DNA of 64,000 nt from Siphonodentalium dalli (GCA_032622095.1 CP136065.1:157733577-157797576), one strand, 5' to 3'. Positions 1 to 11,182 are shown, counted from the stretch's first letter. The notes: a model not told the origin generated them from the letters alone. Numbers and translations: made by a program.

Positions 1-1187
1 TTTACCTACGAGATAACTCGTAGCTGGCACCAGCGATGACCAGATGTCGACTATGTCATAGTAGCTTTATAACATGTTTCAGCATTGTATAACCTGATTT
101 TGGTTGACTAAAATTGTATAAAACATGATCAATGAATTTATGTATACACACTGCCAAATGAACTTGCATGCATGGGTAAACAAGACACATGTGTCCACTT
201 GTGCATACACTTGATGTAGGCCTAGCTCGAGTTTCCAGCAGCCTCTGGCACTATATCCGAATTCTTCTATACATGTAACTGTCAGAATTTAACCAGTTAT
301 AAAGCCAGTGAAGACAGTATGAGATGTGTAATAAACATAGAACCACAGCTGATAATAAGATTAGTTAGAATTTAGAAATTAGCGCACTCAAGAAGGGAGC
401 TGATTTCAAACTAATCTCAACATACATGTAAGTGTTGTTCTATTATATGTTACATAGCCAAGCTTAGATACTTAGCAGACATTTCAGTGGCTTGCACCCA
501 TCCCTCACAACAATGGGGTGTATTTTCAGTATATAGGCCTATAGCTTCAAATGAGACCTGAAAAATTTAGAGCTTACTGATTACTCATTTATGCAAAAAA
601 AGTCCTCTATATTGTCCGGGAAATGTCTATTTGCACATTTCTACCATGGGTCAGGGACGTACATAAGAGTTCCTGGTGAATTGGAGTGTCCTAGCAAGAT
701 TTCAAACTGCACCCCCACCCATTGATCGGGATGCGGAAATCGTAGTATCTCAAGCCATTTTAATTATTCATATACAATCGATCATTGAGATCGTTGGGCA
801 TGTATTGGTGTATAAACCTACATTGATTGTGGTTTCGGTTGTTATTATGTGGTATGGACACCACTACGAGTTAACTCGTAGTAGCAGTCCCCATGGAACT
901 GTTTATACGAGTTAACTTGTAGTGGCAGCCAATGTGTTAAAACCGGCATGAGCAGAGATCAGGGCTTCTTGGCCCACTGTCCAGCCTCAGTCATAGGTTT
1001 CTAAGACTGATGTCAAAACAAGCTAGACTTTAACATTGAATTTCAAGCAGTATTTTTTTTTTAATATTTTGTCATTTTATTTGATAAAGGCCTCAAAGAA
1101 GGACGAAAACATGTGTGCAGTATACACTACTAAATACTGTAAGTCTATAAAGGTGTTACCATTACAAATTTAAAAGGGTGATTTAAG
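1..1187. other. Non-coding stretch, no gene seen
   Basis: AT-rich DNA with no open frame that looks coding. The palindromic octamer-like motif CGAGTTAACTCG and variants (ACTCGTAG) occur near position 10-20, at 865-880 and at 905-920, which hints at a diverged repeat. Nothing else is recognisable. Confidence 0.5.
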
Positions 1188-1460
1188 CCATTCTGGTAAA
1201 TCATAGAATAAGAAAGACTATACATTTTAGAAACTTGTTTTATTATAACTGTGCTAGCATTCAGCCATTCTTTGCGACCTTTGTCACGAGAATATATATG
1301 ACGTATGTATTTGATGAACATAATTCCGCCCAAGGCAACATTACCTGGACTTGATTGGCATTCGCTTGACAAAGGTCGCAATGAATGGCCGAAAGCTGAC
1401 GCAGTTAAAATGAAACAAGTCTCTAAAGGTGTATAGTCTTACTTATTCTACTTACAAATG
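1188..1460. repeat. Foldback element, arms about 105 bp
   Basis: Positions 1188-1296 are the imperfect reverse complement of 1358-1460. The best-matching core is AGCCATTCTTTGCGACCTTT on the left against AAAGGTCGCAATGAATGGC on the right, and the match continues outward through GACTATAC and AGAATAAG. The roughly 60-bp spacer contains no gene. This is the architecture of a foldback MITE. No clear target duplication was found, so the superfamily is unassigned. Confidence 0.7.
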
Positions 1461-2768
1461 GAGTAAGCTAATAAAGAAATAATTTTAATTATACCATGAA
1501 TGGTTTCTCTAAGATAACTTCTTAAATCAGGTTCATTTTCTACTGCTGCACTTTTAGCCTGCGATCGATACATCTGAAAATTAATGAAGTGGTTCTTAGC
1601 AGGTTTCTGAAATTATTTCATCAAATCAGTTCCACAAGCACCACAATTAGGTTGGCATCATTAATACAGTAATTGGATGTATGACACAAACAGTCAAACG
1701 TTCAAGTAAAATAAAAGATTGGTAATATAAACGTACTACTGTCACCTGACAAAAATACATGCCTTCACTATTAATTTAACCACTCGCAAATGATTATGGT
1801 GTGGACTAGTAGTAGACTTTCATTAAAGGGGGACTGTACCCTAAATCCGGTCATTTATGGGACCATCTCTTTTTATACTCAACAGAATATACTCGAGTCA
1901 ATTTCATTTTCATTGTAATTACCATGTTGTTTGCATCGTATATATATATACTAATAGCACAGTGTGTTTTGAGATTTGTGTTGTCTCAATGAGTTAGAAG
2001 TATGATATTTGCGAGGTTCTATGGGAGGCCAAATTCGCTTTTAAATAAAAACATTGCGCTTAAGCACAAGAATTTGAGCTTAAACAAAATTATTTGAACT
2101 TAAGCACTTATTTGCGCAATTATTCAAGCTTGAGAGAAAATATTTGTGCAGTCAAATTGTGCTAAAGCTCAAATGTTTATGATTAACTTCCTTAAGCTCA
2201 AATTATATGTACATTTCATTCCCCATCAATATAGATATTCCCCCATAAATAAATAGGCTTCCCGATGTTTGATTTGAATTTCCATGTCCCATGAAACTTT
2301 GTGGTGGACTCTGCCAATATCAACAGGGTGTGTTAGGTACCACTAATCCTAATGGTTTTTAATTTCCTTATCATTAGCACAAATAATTTCGCTTAATGCG
2401 CTTAAGCACAAATAATTGTGTTTAATTGCAAATAATTGTGCTTAAGCATTTATAAATAGCTTATTCGTTCTTGACATAAGCATAATATTATTATTGTTGT
2501 GTCTTTGGAAATTAGTGTGTTCTTTTGGGAGAAATGTCACCGACCTTGAGCTTATCCTATGCCGGAGCTACCAGGCGCAGTGATGCACTTCCACCTTCTG
2601 GGAACCTCCCACGACAACACGTGACTGAAGGAAGAAGCAGTCTAAGCTAAATAAAGAACAACACAAGTCAAATTTGATAAATCTTCACAATATTTGCTGC
2701 TTTTCTGCTGATTATAAAAGGTATGTTTTTTGCATGTTTTGATATTATTGTTAATTATCATATTATAT
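1461..2768. other. Non-coding, AT-rich, with recurring CTTAAGCAC motif
   Basis: No coding potential seen. Between about 2045 and 2455 the motif GCTTAAGCACAAATAATT and close variants recur in both orientations (for example near 2058, 2100, 2398 and 2425), interrupted by unrelated sequence at 2230-2370. This looks like an old degenerate tandem or foldback repeat. Confidence 0.45.
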
Positions 2769-3268
2769 TGTAATAATCGGCTTTTCTATTCACACGTATT
2801 TGTTTACATGGGAAATTTCAATGCAAAAATTATTCAATTCATTACCTCACAAATACTCATCCGTAATAATGCTAATCACATCAATCATGCCTTGTATTTA
2901 TTCCGATTACTTATATCAAGGTATCATCATAAAATTCTTAATATTTACGCAGTTCATAGCGTTCGTCGCTTTTCAACTGTCAATGTTTTCATTTCATGGG
3001 CGCAGCCATTCTGTCGCCAAGTGCATCATGGGAATTTTCTCTTTGCGTAAAATTCAGTTTTGCGCACAAATTAAATTTATTTTATTGCTCATATATATCT
3101 TGCATCATTGCAATATTATTAATCTGTATTAGTCGCAAATTTAAGTTAGTTTGCAATGAAATTTAGTAACTCCGTCTAGCGGTAAGAGCGGTGCCAGCAC
3201 ATGGTCAATGGCCGATTCGGCAGTGTCCGGCATGGCTTTCGCCGGTGGAACCGGATTTAAGCAATTTC

Positions 3269-3308
3269 ATTGGTTGGCCGGTTTGGCCGGTTCAAAATAG
3301 TATATAAG
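3269..3308 (+). promoter_or_regulatory. CCAAT/TATA promoter-like module
   Basis: ATTGG (inverted CCAAT) at 3269-3273 precedes a good TATA box, TATATAAG, at 3301-3308 by about 30 bp, within a locally GC-rich stretch (GGCCGG repeats at 3275-3290). Spacing and content fit a polymerase II core promoter firing to the right, into the hairpin-rich region. It would be the U3 promoter if the surrounding LTR call is right. Confidence 0.4.
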
Positions 3309-3629
3309 CCCTGGCTTAAGGTCAAATGAAGCGCCATAAAGTTTTATTTAAATCTTAGGAACTTTCTGTACTGTTTTATTCTATACGCTGTAAGTTTACC
3401 TTGTGGGATGGGATAGACTTATTTAGTATTTTTAATTTCTTTTTATTTCCATCTTTAGTTTGTATTTTTCTAAGTTTCAATGTATGCCCAAGTAGTACTT
3501 AAATGGTTGTATGTAGTTTGTATCTTAGGCTTTGCTGTGATTTAGTAATCTGTCTACTGATTCTATTTATTTCAATTTGATTTATTTATCAATCTTTGTA
3601 ATTTTTCTCCTCTCTGCTTTCTTATTTAA

Positions 3630-3700
3630 TCAGACCGCACGAATACTAGATATAACTTTAAATATTATTTAAAGTTATATCTAGTATTCGTGCGGTCTGA
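3630..3700. repeat. Perfect 71-bp palindrome (35-bp arms, 1-nt loop)
   Basis: Positions 3630-3664 are the exact reverse complement of 3666-3700, with a single T at 3665 between them. The outermost bases read TCAGACCGCACGAATAC. An uninterrupted arm of this length without a spacer is unstable in bacterial cloning and replication, so it is either very young or an assembly or template-switch artefact. Confidence 0.9.
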
Positions 3701-4040
3701 TGGAAAATTCTTAAAGTATTAATTTCTCATTTAAAGTAATTTTAAACTTTTATCTGACATGATTCCTACTTAAAGGAACTTGTTATGTTCTCCTATTTAA
3801 TGGAGACCCTCATGTATTTCATCAGAGTGGATTCACAATTAAGTGAACCACTCACAGGGAAATCCTACTTTAAGGAAGCTCTGATTGAGGTACATGTGTG
3901 GTAAATTGTTCTAATTCCTACATTAAGCACTTGTAGAAATTTCCATCAGAAGTATTTTATTTTACCCCGGGATGGGCTATTTTTAACAAGGAAGTATGGT
4001 CTAAGTATCTAGTTATTTATTATCTTTTCATTAGTACTTT

Positions 4041-4216
4041 TCCAAGGGATGTAATTTTCCCTTGACTATTTTATAAAATAAAGTATAAGTTTTCCAAGAG
4101 AGGTAATTTTCTCTTGATTAGTTTAGTAACTTTAATTATGGTTCTTTCACAAGGGATGTAATTTTCCCTTGAAAATATAATTAAACTATTTCAATCAGGG
4201 AGGTAATTTTCTCTGA
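4041..4216 (+). repeat. Array of four small hairpins around GTAATTTTC
   Basis: Four related stem-loops follow one another at about 46-56 bp spacing: 4041-4065, 4093-4116, 4149-4171 and 4195-4216. All share the loop core GGTAATTTTC or GATGTAATTTTC. The stems differ but remain complementary (CAAGGGA/TCCCTTG, CAAGAGA/TCTCTTG, TCAGGGA/TCTCTGA), i.e. the base changes are compensatory. That pattern suggests selection on RNA structure rather than on DNA sequence. Weaker hairpins (TCCTACTTAAAGGA near 3766, CCTACTTTAAGG near 3864) lie just upstream. Confidence 0.7.
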
Positions 4217-4633
4217 GTGTTTTATTCTAATATTTTATGGTTTCATAAACCTTTAAATATTTCTGACAAATATCTAGTAAGTGTAGTTTTACTTTATTTA
4301 TCTAACAGTAATTCAGTTAGACAAAGTAAAACATATTCGTGCTTTCATTTGAATTTCTGCCAGTACTTATCTCTTGGCATATTCATTAATTGCCAGTCAG
4401 TTGCTCTGTTTTAAGTATCAGAGTATTTATTCATTTAACACTCAATAAAGTGATTTTAAATAAATCATGTGTAGTTTGTAATCATTACATAATTCATTGT
4501 GTTGTGTTATTCCACTCCATCAGAAGTGAAGGCCTGACTTCTGATGAAGTTAAGTTCTCAGCTTGTCTGAGAGGGTAGGACTCTGTCATTTAATTGTCAT
4601 GTTCAAGTCATTATAATCATCTTTCATCAGGTA

Positions 4634-4795
4634 GGGTTTCAACCCGGTGTCATTATTGGTAGGGATTGGCCAGTTAAACTTTGCGCAGTTCTGGTTACCC
4701 GGTGTCATTATAGGTAGGGGCCTTTAGGTAAAGTGCAATTACTCTAATAGGTACCCGGTGTTTTAACTTAAGCTTTCCCATTATCGGTAGACAGA
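4634..4795 (+). repeat. Three spaced copies of CCCGGTGTCATTAT-GGTAGG
   Basis: The motif CCCGGTGTCATTATTGGTAG occurs near 4640, again near 4699 (CATTATAGGTAGG), and in degenerate form near 4753-4790 (CCCGGTGTTTTAAC ... CATTATCGGTAG). Spacing is about 55-60 bp. It lies in the same putative LTR as the hairpin array and may be part of the same structured leader. Confidence 0.5.
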
Positions 4796-5234
4796 TTAGG
4801 TAGGTCCTATTCAGTTAAGGGTAAAAGCAAGTTAAATTCCTTATTTTCATATTCATCTCATTATTTCATATTTCACATTTGTTCATAAATTTCAAAGTCC
4901 TATTCTCTAAGCTATTGCAATTAATCTAAGTCAGTTTTATGACTTAAATTTCATATTTCAATAATTTAGTATTTTTGTGTAATTTAACTTTATTAAGTTA
5001 TTTCCAATCAGTCTAGTTTTGTGCTGACAGTACTCGCCATTCCTGTCATGTAGCTTTTCAGTCTTAATCGTTTCTCATCTCGAGTTAGTGTGATTCTCTC
5101 CTATAGAGTTCGCTACACTGACTTATAGGTGCGAATGGATCAGGGCTTGGGCGTTACAATATATTGAATCCAATGCCAAAGATTCAATATTATTTGAACT
5201 TATGAGCATATAATTGCACTTAGCCTTAACTTAA

Positions 5235-6400
5235 CCCTTTGAACCCCAGCGGCCGGAAAACCGGCCGCTGCGTGAACCTCCAAATACCCTAGCGGCCGGG
5301 ATATACCGGCCGCTGAACCGGCCATTATAACGACCGCCACGTGTTTATAGCTTAAATATATAGCTATGCGATTCAATAACAAATCGACGTCTAAACTCTA
5401 ATTATATATATCAAATATAAAAAGCCTGTTCAAATTATATTTAGATGGTGAAGGGCCTCGATCGCATATCAAGTTGAGTTCTTCGCGCAGGCGCATAGCA
5501 GCGAAATGCGAAATAAATGGTTTATAGCGTACTTATGCACGACGTACCCACTAATATATGTTTAAATGGCCCCATATACATCGGCGATGGTCAGGGTGTG
5601 TATATGGAATGTCTACCCGCTATAGTATCGGGTAGGAATATATGCGCATGCGCAGAACATAGGTTGTAAATGACAAAAACATGCGTTTTAAGCGAAATGT
5701 GGTGTTATATATAGGACATTAGCTGCATCATAATTGCAGTTTCTGGCTAATGCCGGGTAGTTGTCTGGTAACCGTTACTAAGGAGAGCTTGGGTGGCAAA
5801 GTGTCCTTATATTTTAATGATCATAGAATGGTCCATGCATAACATACATATGTATGCACAGTTTAAAACAGGTGCCCCCTTGAACATATACAGCATTATG
5901 CGACTAGATATTGTATAAATTAAGGGAACACTACCACTTAATGGTTAGTGCAGTGGTGTCATCCGTTCATGTGTGGTACTTGATTAGCAACCGTTGCTAC
6001 CGTTAAATAATTAATTTCATTCGATCTCTCTTAAATTCTTGTCGGATATATCTCAATTTTCACATTAGGATATTTTTGTCATCAAAAACGCAATCATTGG
6101 CATTGAGTTATGACATACCATGCTATAATTGCCTTTTCCAGTCAATTCGGGGGTAGTTGCCTAGCAACCGTTACCAAGACGCTGCCGCGTGGCAAAGTCT
6201 CCCGATTTTATAATGATCAGTGATCAATGGGGGGGGGGGGGGGGGGGGGGGGGGGCAAACCTGTAAAGTTTCATACCTGTGTCACAAATTAAACATAACC
6301 AACATCATCCAACAAGACACTATAAAATGTTAAAAGGAAAATCCCACGAGGAGTCCAGGGTCAGGGTGTCGGTCGTGGTAGGGCGTCAGGGTTCAAAGGG
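5235..6400. mobile_element. piggyBac-like non-autonomous element, 1166 bp
   Basis: The element is bounded by the perfect terminal inverted repeat CCCTTTGAACCC / GGGTTCAAAGGG and flanked by TTAA on both sides (5231-5234 and 6401-6404). TTAA targets and CCCT-type ends are diagnostic of the piggyBac superfamily. The left subterminal region carries two GC-rich hairpins, 5247-5270 (CAGCGGCCGG/CCGGCCGCTG) and 5291-5314 (AGCGGCCGG/CCGGCCGCT), which may be transposase-binding or structural repeats. No transposase frame is present, so it would depend on a partner element. Confidence 0.85.
6229..6255 (+). repeat. Poly-G tract, 27 G
   Basis: An uninterrupted run of 27 guanines lies inside the piggyBac-like element. 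It can form G-quadruplex structures and its true length is likely polymorphic or mis-assembled. Confidence 0.95.
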
Positions 6401-6468
6401 TTAAGCGCAAACAAGAGCATCGCTAGGGCATGGAAAAATATGCCCTTAAGCCATTTTGAATTGTACTA

Positions 6469-6538
6469 CCGCAAAATAAAATAATACTTTCAAATAATTC
6501 AAACCGCAAAATAAAATAATACTTTCAAATAATTCAAA
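6469..6538 (+). repeat. Perfect 35-bp tandem duplication
   Basis: The unit beginning CCGCAAAATAAAATAATAC occurs twice without interruption (6469-6503 and 6504-6538) with no differences seen. The identity points to a very recent slippage event or an assembly duplication. Confidence 0.9.
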
Positions 6539-6539
6539 C

Positions 6540-6860
6540 TGGAGTTATCGGTCGAAAACCAAAATTTTAACAGTCGGTCAATTTCTAAGTTGAAAAAGGA
6601 CTGTAACTCATGTAAAAATAATTGGACGGAACCCATATTCGAACTTGGCCTGTATCTTTAGCTGGGAAACACACATACCAACTTTGGTTCAGATAAAATT
6701 ATCCAAACTGTATATAGTTATCGTCGGATCGGAAACCAAAAATGTTAATGGACGGACAGATGGAAGGACGGCTTGACGGACATGGAAGGACGGATGGATG
6801 GACAGACGGAGAGACTGATTAAATAATAGCTAGCCTACAACCCTTTTACAACGAGAGGCC
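6540..6860 (+). repeat. Family F interspersed repeat with GACGGA run
   Basis: Carries the family signature AGTTGAAAAAGG...TGTAACTC, the GGATC/ATTCGAACTTGG module and a terminal degenerate run of GGACGGA/GGACAGA units (about 6754-6810). The same ordered modules recur at 8470-9215 and, in the opposite orientation, at 17 kb, 27.8 kb, 32.3 kb, 45.4 kb and 57.8 kb. Confidence 0.75.
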
Positions 6861-7370
6861 GATCACGATCGGCAGATGTTTAACCCATACCTTGGCGACA
6901 GCGATGAGCTATTTTCATATATCCTTACCCCATCCTTTTCATGAGTGCAAAACTTTAAACAATTCACACCTTACTATTAATTCACAAGTGAAATCACACT
7001 TATTGGGCACCTTGCTCACATTAACACAATGTTAACAGACGTGGCTTTGATTTCAACCTGAACCTATTAGTGACTCCAACACAGATACATGTATGTCTTA
7101 TAGAGTTATAAGTCTAATTAAGCTCAATCCATAGTCGGAGAGAAGCACCATAGCTGTTAAATATCAAATAATTAAGAAATTAGGTAGATAAACATCATAG
7201 CAACTCAATTTATCTATTTATTACATTGGAACATGAGACATTACATATTGTGTGGGTTTTTTTATTATCATTGCTATTTTTTTGTTCATAATATCTTGTG
7301 TCAGCTGCATATTAAAAATTCATAGCAACCTATTAATATTTCACCACTAAAAAACAATCAATACCTGATC
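6861..7370. other. Non-coding stretch, nothing recognised
   Basis: AT-rich DNA. A short hairpin GCCGATCACGATCGGC sits near 6858-6873. No frame, RNA gene or repeat boundary could be supported. Confidence 0.4.
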
Positions 7371-9250
7371 AACTATAGAAGTGAGGGATGTATAGACCTG
7401 GATATAAAATATGTTTGCTAATGATTGGATATAAATGTTAATTTTCTTGTAAGTTGATCATTAGGAAAATATGTTTGTGAACAGTTTAAATATAATTAAA
7501 GTTAAGGTTTATAATATTATCACAACCATTCGATCGATACCAAAATCTATACAGGTGAAGAATGTGTCATGATTATCACAGATGTGATTATTTATAGAGT
7601 AATCATGCAAAAAATATTTAGCTATCACATTGTGTCAACAGGATTGGTGAAGGATGTTAATATATTTAAGCAAATAAACCAAATGACCCTCACTATGCAG
7701 GTTAGAGGTGTGTTATCATAAACTGTGCCACAACTATAAACATAATCAATGGAAATATTTGAGTTATCAAATTGGATAGTAAGGGGTTAATCTTACCCAA
7801 ACTAATGAACTGATAAACACAGAGTAGTCAACAAAATGCATGTCATTGGATTTAGAAACCCATACAATAAGTCAGTCTCAAGAATCCCAGCACTGTTAAT
7901 ATTATCCTGTAGCCCAAATGCAATTGAGGGAATTTCAAAATAAGACATATCCTCTAATGATGAATTTCAATTGGTCATTTCTTGAAACATTGACTGAACC
8001 TGGCTCAAAGTTAAAGTGATAATTTAATATATGTCTATCAGATAATATGAGTCAATCGAATGGGTTAATTTTAATCCCAAATTCATGCAAATTAAAAGTG
8101 GATCACCATCAACATGTACATAGAATAGGAGAATGATCAAATAAAAAACATCAGAAGACCATATGATGTGTGCAGAGGGTTAATCATTTTCAATGACATC
8201 ATATGATGGAACTAAGGAATGCTGTATTAATTATTTTCTAAGTTATAACAACAGTGTCTCTGTAAACAATAATGCCATGAACTGCATGGTTTCAACAGAG
8301 AACAGAACTGGAATAAAGAGTCTAACATCAATCAAAGTTTGACAGATGCTTATATTAAGTCTGCAGTCACCAGTGGAACTATCAGGTCACTGTGTCCAAA
8401 GCAATAAATTATCTCCTTCCAATAACACAGGTGTGTCTTGTTCTATTCAAATTTAATAGTGCATGGAAAAGATGTATGAATTATAAAGGGCCATAACTCT
8501 GTTAATATATACCGGATCAAACCCATATTCGCACTTGATCTGTATTTAGGGGTCAGAAATTCATATACCAAAATTGGTGTCGATCAGATGAAAAATGTTT
8601 GAGTCATCCTGGCTTGGATGAATTCTATTTAAAAACAAGAGTGGAAAGGGTTAACTAAACAATACCAAAATCCATACAGATGAAGAACGTGCTAAGAAAG
8701 ACCTAGGTAAGAAATATGAGGCAGATCAGAAGAAAATTGTTTGACTTTGATGCATCAGATAGCATTTGTGAGCAGGGTTAATTATTTTCTAAACCGATCA
8801 ACCAATCAATGTCAATGACATTTTTTTTATTATTATTATAAAAGTTAAAAGTAATTTTTTTTTTAAGAAATCGATATTTTCTTCGAAAAAGGGTCATAAC
8901 TCCTTTAAAATTAATCGGATCAAACCCATATTCGAACTCAATCTGTATTTTCGGCTGTGAAACTCACATACCAAATTTGGTTCCAATCAGATAAAAAATG
9001 TTTGAGTTATGGCAGAATGTGTGAATTCTAAGTTGAAAAAGGGCCATAACTCTGTAACAAAATCTCGGATCAAACCCAAATTCGAACTCTATCTGTATTT
9101 TGGGCTGAGAAACCCATATACAAATTTTGGTTTCGATCGGATAGAAAATGTTTGAGTTATCGCATTACTCGTAAAGTGTCTACGGACAGACGGACAGACG
9201 GACAGACGGACAAACGACGAGTGGTCAATCCGGGCAACGACACTATGTTT
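7371..9250 (+). repeat. Diverged array of family F repeats
   Basis: At least three F copies can be followed by the shared modules GGGCCATAACTCTGT, GGATCAAACCCATATTCG, CTGTATTT-GGCTG, ATACCAAATTTGGTT and AAAATGTTTGAGTTAT: about 8470-8640, 8885-9015 and 9030-9175. The last ends in four clean GGACAGAC units (9184-9212) followed by a short inverted repeat, ACCATACTATGGT at 9250-9262. The stretch 7371-8470 has looser similarity (two copies of the 'ACCAAAATC(T/C)ATACAG(G/A)TGAAGAA' phrase at about 7540 and 8668). Confidence 0.7.
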
Positions 9251-9335
9251 ACCATACTATGGTATGGGTAAACATAAAAATGGGGTATAATAATTATTAA
9301 AAGTGAATTTGGCCTCCTGAGTCCCATGCTACTAT

Positions 9336-9835
9336 TTTGTGATATCACATATTCGATTTTGTGATATCACATATTCGATTTTGTGATATCATAAAATCAT
9401 TTAGTGATATCACAAATTCGAATTAGTGATATCACAAAATGATTTTATGATATCACTAAATAGATACCTAATAAATAGAAGAACGGCGCCCCATAGTAAT
9501 TTTGTGATATCACAAAATGAATATGTGATATCACATATTCGAATTTGTGATATCATAAAATGATTTTGTGATATCACAAATTCGAATATGTGATATCACA
9601 AAATAGTAAGCATTTAGTGATATCAATAATTCGATTTTATGATATCACAAAATGTTACATAAATAGTAGAATGGCGCGGCAAGCTATGCCATTTCCTATT
9701 TATTGATATCACAAAATGAATTAGTGATATCACATAATCAAATTAGTCAATTTAGTGATATCATAAAATGAATTAGTGATATCACTAAATAGGTAATATA
9801 TATAAATAGAAGAACGCCCCATACCTAAAGAGCAT
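9336..9835. repeat. Array of 17 TGATATCA palindromic cores in three blocks
   Basis: Seventeen copies of the core TGATATCA occur between 9340 and 9784, most as GTGATATCAC within AATTTTGTGATATCACAAAT-type units about 23 bp apart. Three blocks are separated by the phrase AAATAGAAGAACGGCGCCCC or close variants at about 9473, 9662 and 9804, giving a higher-order period of about 140-190 bp. Each core is itself a palindrome, so the array reads the same on both strands. It could be a satellite, or a dense cluster of binding sites for a dimeric homeodomain-type protein. No family was recognised. Confidence 0.85.
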
Positions 9836-10441
9836 TTATTTCCATTAATTTATGGTCCCCAATTTTCATTATGGTCCCCAAAAAATAAACATGTACAAAT
9901 CTTCAAACAAACAAAATTTAAATATTCAAGAAATTTATTGAGTTCCCTCTCTTACAAAAGTGAGTGAGCACTGTCAGTCAGGGATGCCGGAGAAGGGGGG
10001 CATTCCCCCCCCCCCCTTTGCCCTGACCCAGGGGAGTCCAGTGGGTACCCGAAAGTGCCCTCCTGGCTCCATTTGATGGTCCCTGCTGTCAGTGTCAGTA
10101 TTGAGAGTAACTGCATGGAACTTCAACTTGGAGACCAGGATTGGAAGTTGAGGAACTTGAGGAAGAACAATAAATTTATTTTAGACCGATAAAAAAAAAA
10201 GTATTATAAACTTTAAGGGGCAGTAATAATTGACTCATTCTTTACCCGACCAACGCCGGGCAGCCCAATTAGTAAATTATAAAACAAATGTCTGACAATG
10301 ACAGTGACAACTGATGCAACCGTACACTCAGACTCACGGTCACAAGACAACACGTTTGTCCGATCTTGTTTCGATTTCTGATTCGACTTGAATAAGGAAA
10401 AATGTAATGGGACGAGAGTTGAGAACATCCGGTTTGGGCGT
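9836..10441. other. Non-coding stretch with short C-run
   Basis: No gene recognised. A run of 12-13 C lies near 10005-10017 and a 10-A run near 10191-10200. CpG appears somewhat more frequent from about 10220 to 10760 than in the surroundings, which would fit an unmapped 5' exon or promoter but is not proof. Confidence 0.35.
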
Positions 10442-10570
10442 ATGGACGTATTTGTGCTACTATTTGGACTATTTGCAGTAGCTATCTGCTCCAAAAAAAC
10501 ACAGCTGCGCATGTCGGCTAAATATTGCACTTTCGGAAAATTACACAAAATCCTTGATGACGGCAATTAA
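10442..10570 (+). CDS. Possible 42-residue signal-peptide-like ORF
   Basis: From the ATG at 10442 the frame gives MDVFVLLFGLFAVAIC and then a polar, Lys-rich remainder ending at TAA 10568-10570. The hydrophobic core followed by Ala-x-Ala/Cys resembles a secretory signal peptide. After it are only 26 residues with two cysteines and no recognised family. No splice donor is evident before the stop, so a longer protein is not obvious. It sits in the most CpG-containing stretch of the left half. It may be chance: one such ORF is expected in 64 kb. Confidence 0.15.
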   Translation: MDVFVLLFGLFAVAICSKKTQLRMSAKYCTFGKLHKILDDGN

Positions 10571-11182
10571 TGAGAAGATGTTAGAGCTATGAAGTCAGTA
10601 ACATATTTTCTGCATGGATTTCTGTCTCAAATATAGCAAATTAACGTTTTTCGTCTTGAGTGGCGGATTCTATAACCGAAATGGCCTTGACCGAAGATCA
10701 GTGGTTGATGCATGTGTAGCACAAATACGGCCGTAATATATCCATTCCATGACGGTAATTTTTTTCCACATAAATTTGGCTTTAAAACGCACATAAAGAA
10801 AACCTATTGTGTTCAATCCAGGTATGACTCTAAGTCTGTATTAGATAGTCTAAGTCACAAAGTTGAGATATCGACAATATAACAACGAGAATATAAATTT
10901 ATAACTATAAACGAATCCTGCCCTGGGCCAGGGCAGGGGTCCCGACTCACCGTCGTCATCATATTCATGTGATGGTGCGAATGTTGTTGTAACGTTCGTC
11001 GGCATTAGAGACATTACATTATCATTACCGTTACATTTACATGATGGTTACCTACATGGGTATCCAGACGATTGGGACCTCGGGACGATTGGGACCTCGG
11101 ACGTTTGGGACCTTGAGTCAGGACTATTCATTCTATTGGGAACTTCTTCAAGTTATTATATTTATTGTTTATAATAAATTAT
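10571..11182. other. Non-coding stretch
   Basis: Contains short internal direct repeats such as GATTGGGACCTCGG (about 11078-11100) and the small palindromic phrase CCTGGGCCAGG (about 10922-10935). No gene could be supported. Confidence 0.4.

Larger units (their letters stand above)
2769..5158 (+). mobile_element. Putative long solo LTR (Ty3/gypsy-like ends)
   Basis: The segment starts TGTAATAATCGG and ends GGGCGTTACA, so it has TG...CA ends in a 5-bp inverted TGTAA/TTACA. It is flanked on both sides by the 4-bp direct repeat ATAT. Inside is a plausible U3-like promoter (inverted CCAAT at 3269, TATATAAG at 3301) followed by a long structured leader with many small hairpins. No gag or pol reading frame is present, so if this is an LTR it is solitary. 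The length (2390 bp) is unusually large for an animal LTR and the 4-bp target repeat is AT-only, so the boundaries could be coincidental. An alternative is an unrelated transcribed non-coding unit. Confidence 0.33.

Noticed and set aside
2730-3132. Two overlapping plus-strand frames of 106 and 110 codons
   Set aside because: They overlap each other in different frames, are rich in Ile/Phe/His from AT-rich DNA, and cross the putative LTR start.
9336-9835. CRISPR-like array
   Set aside because: Repeats are short palindromes without unique spacers of constant length, and the DNA is clearly animal.
10213-10566. 117-codon minus-strand open frame
   Set aside because: No family or splice signals recognised, and it lies opposite the small signal-peptide-like frame; neither is convincing.
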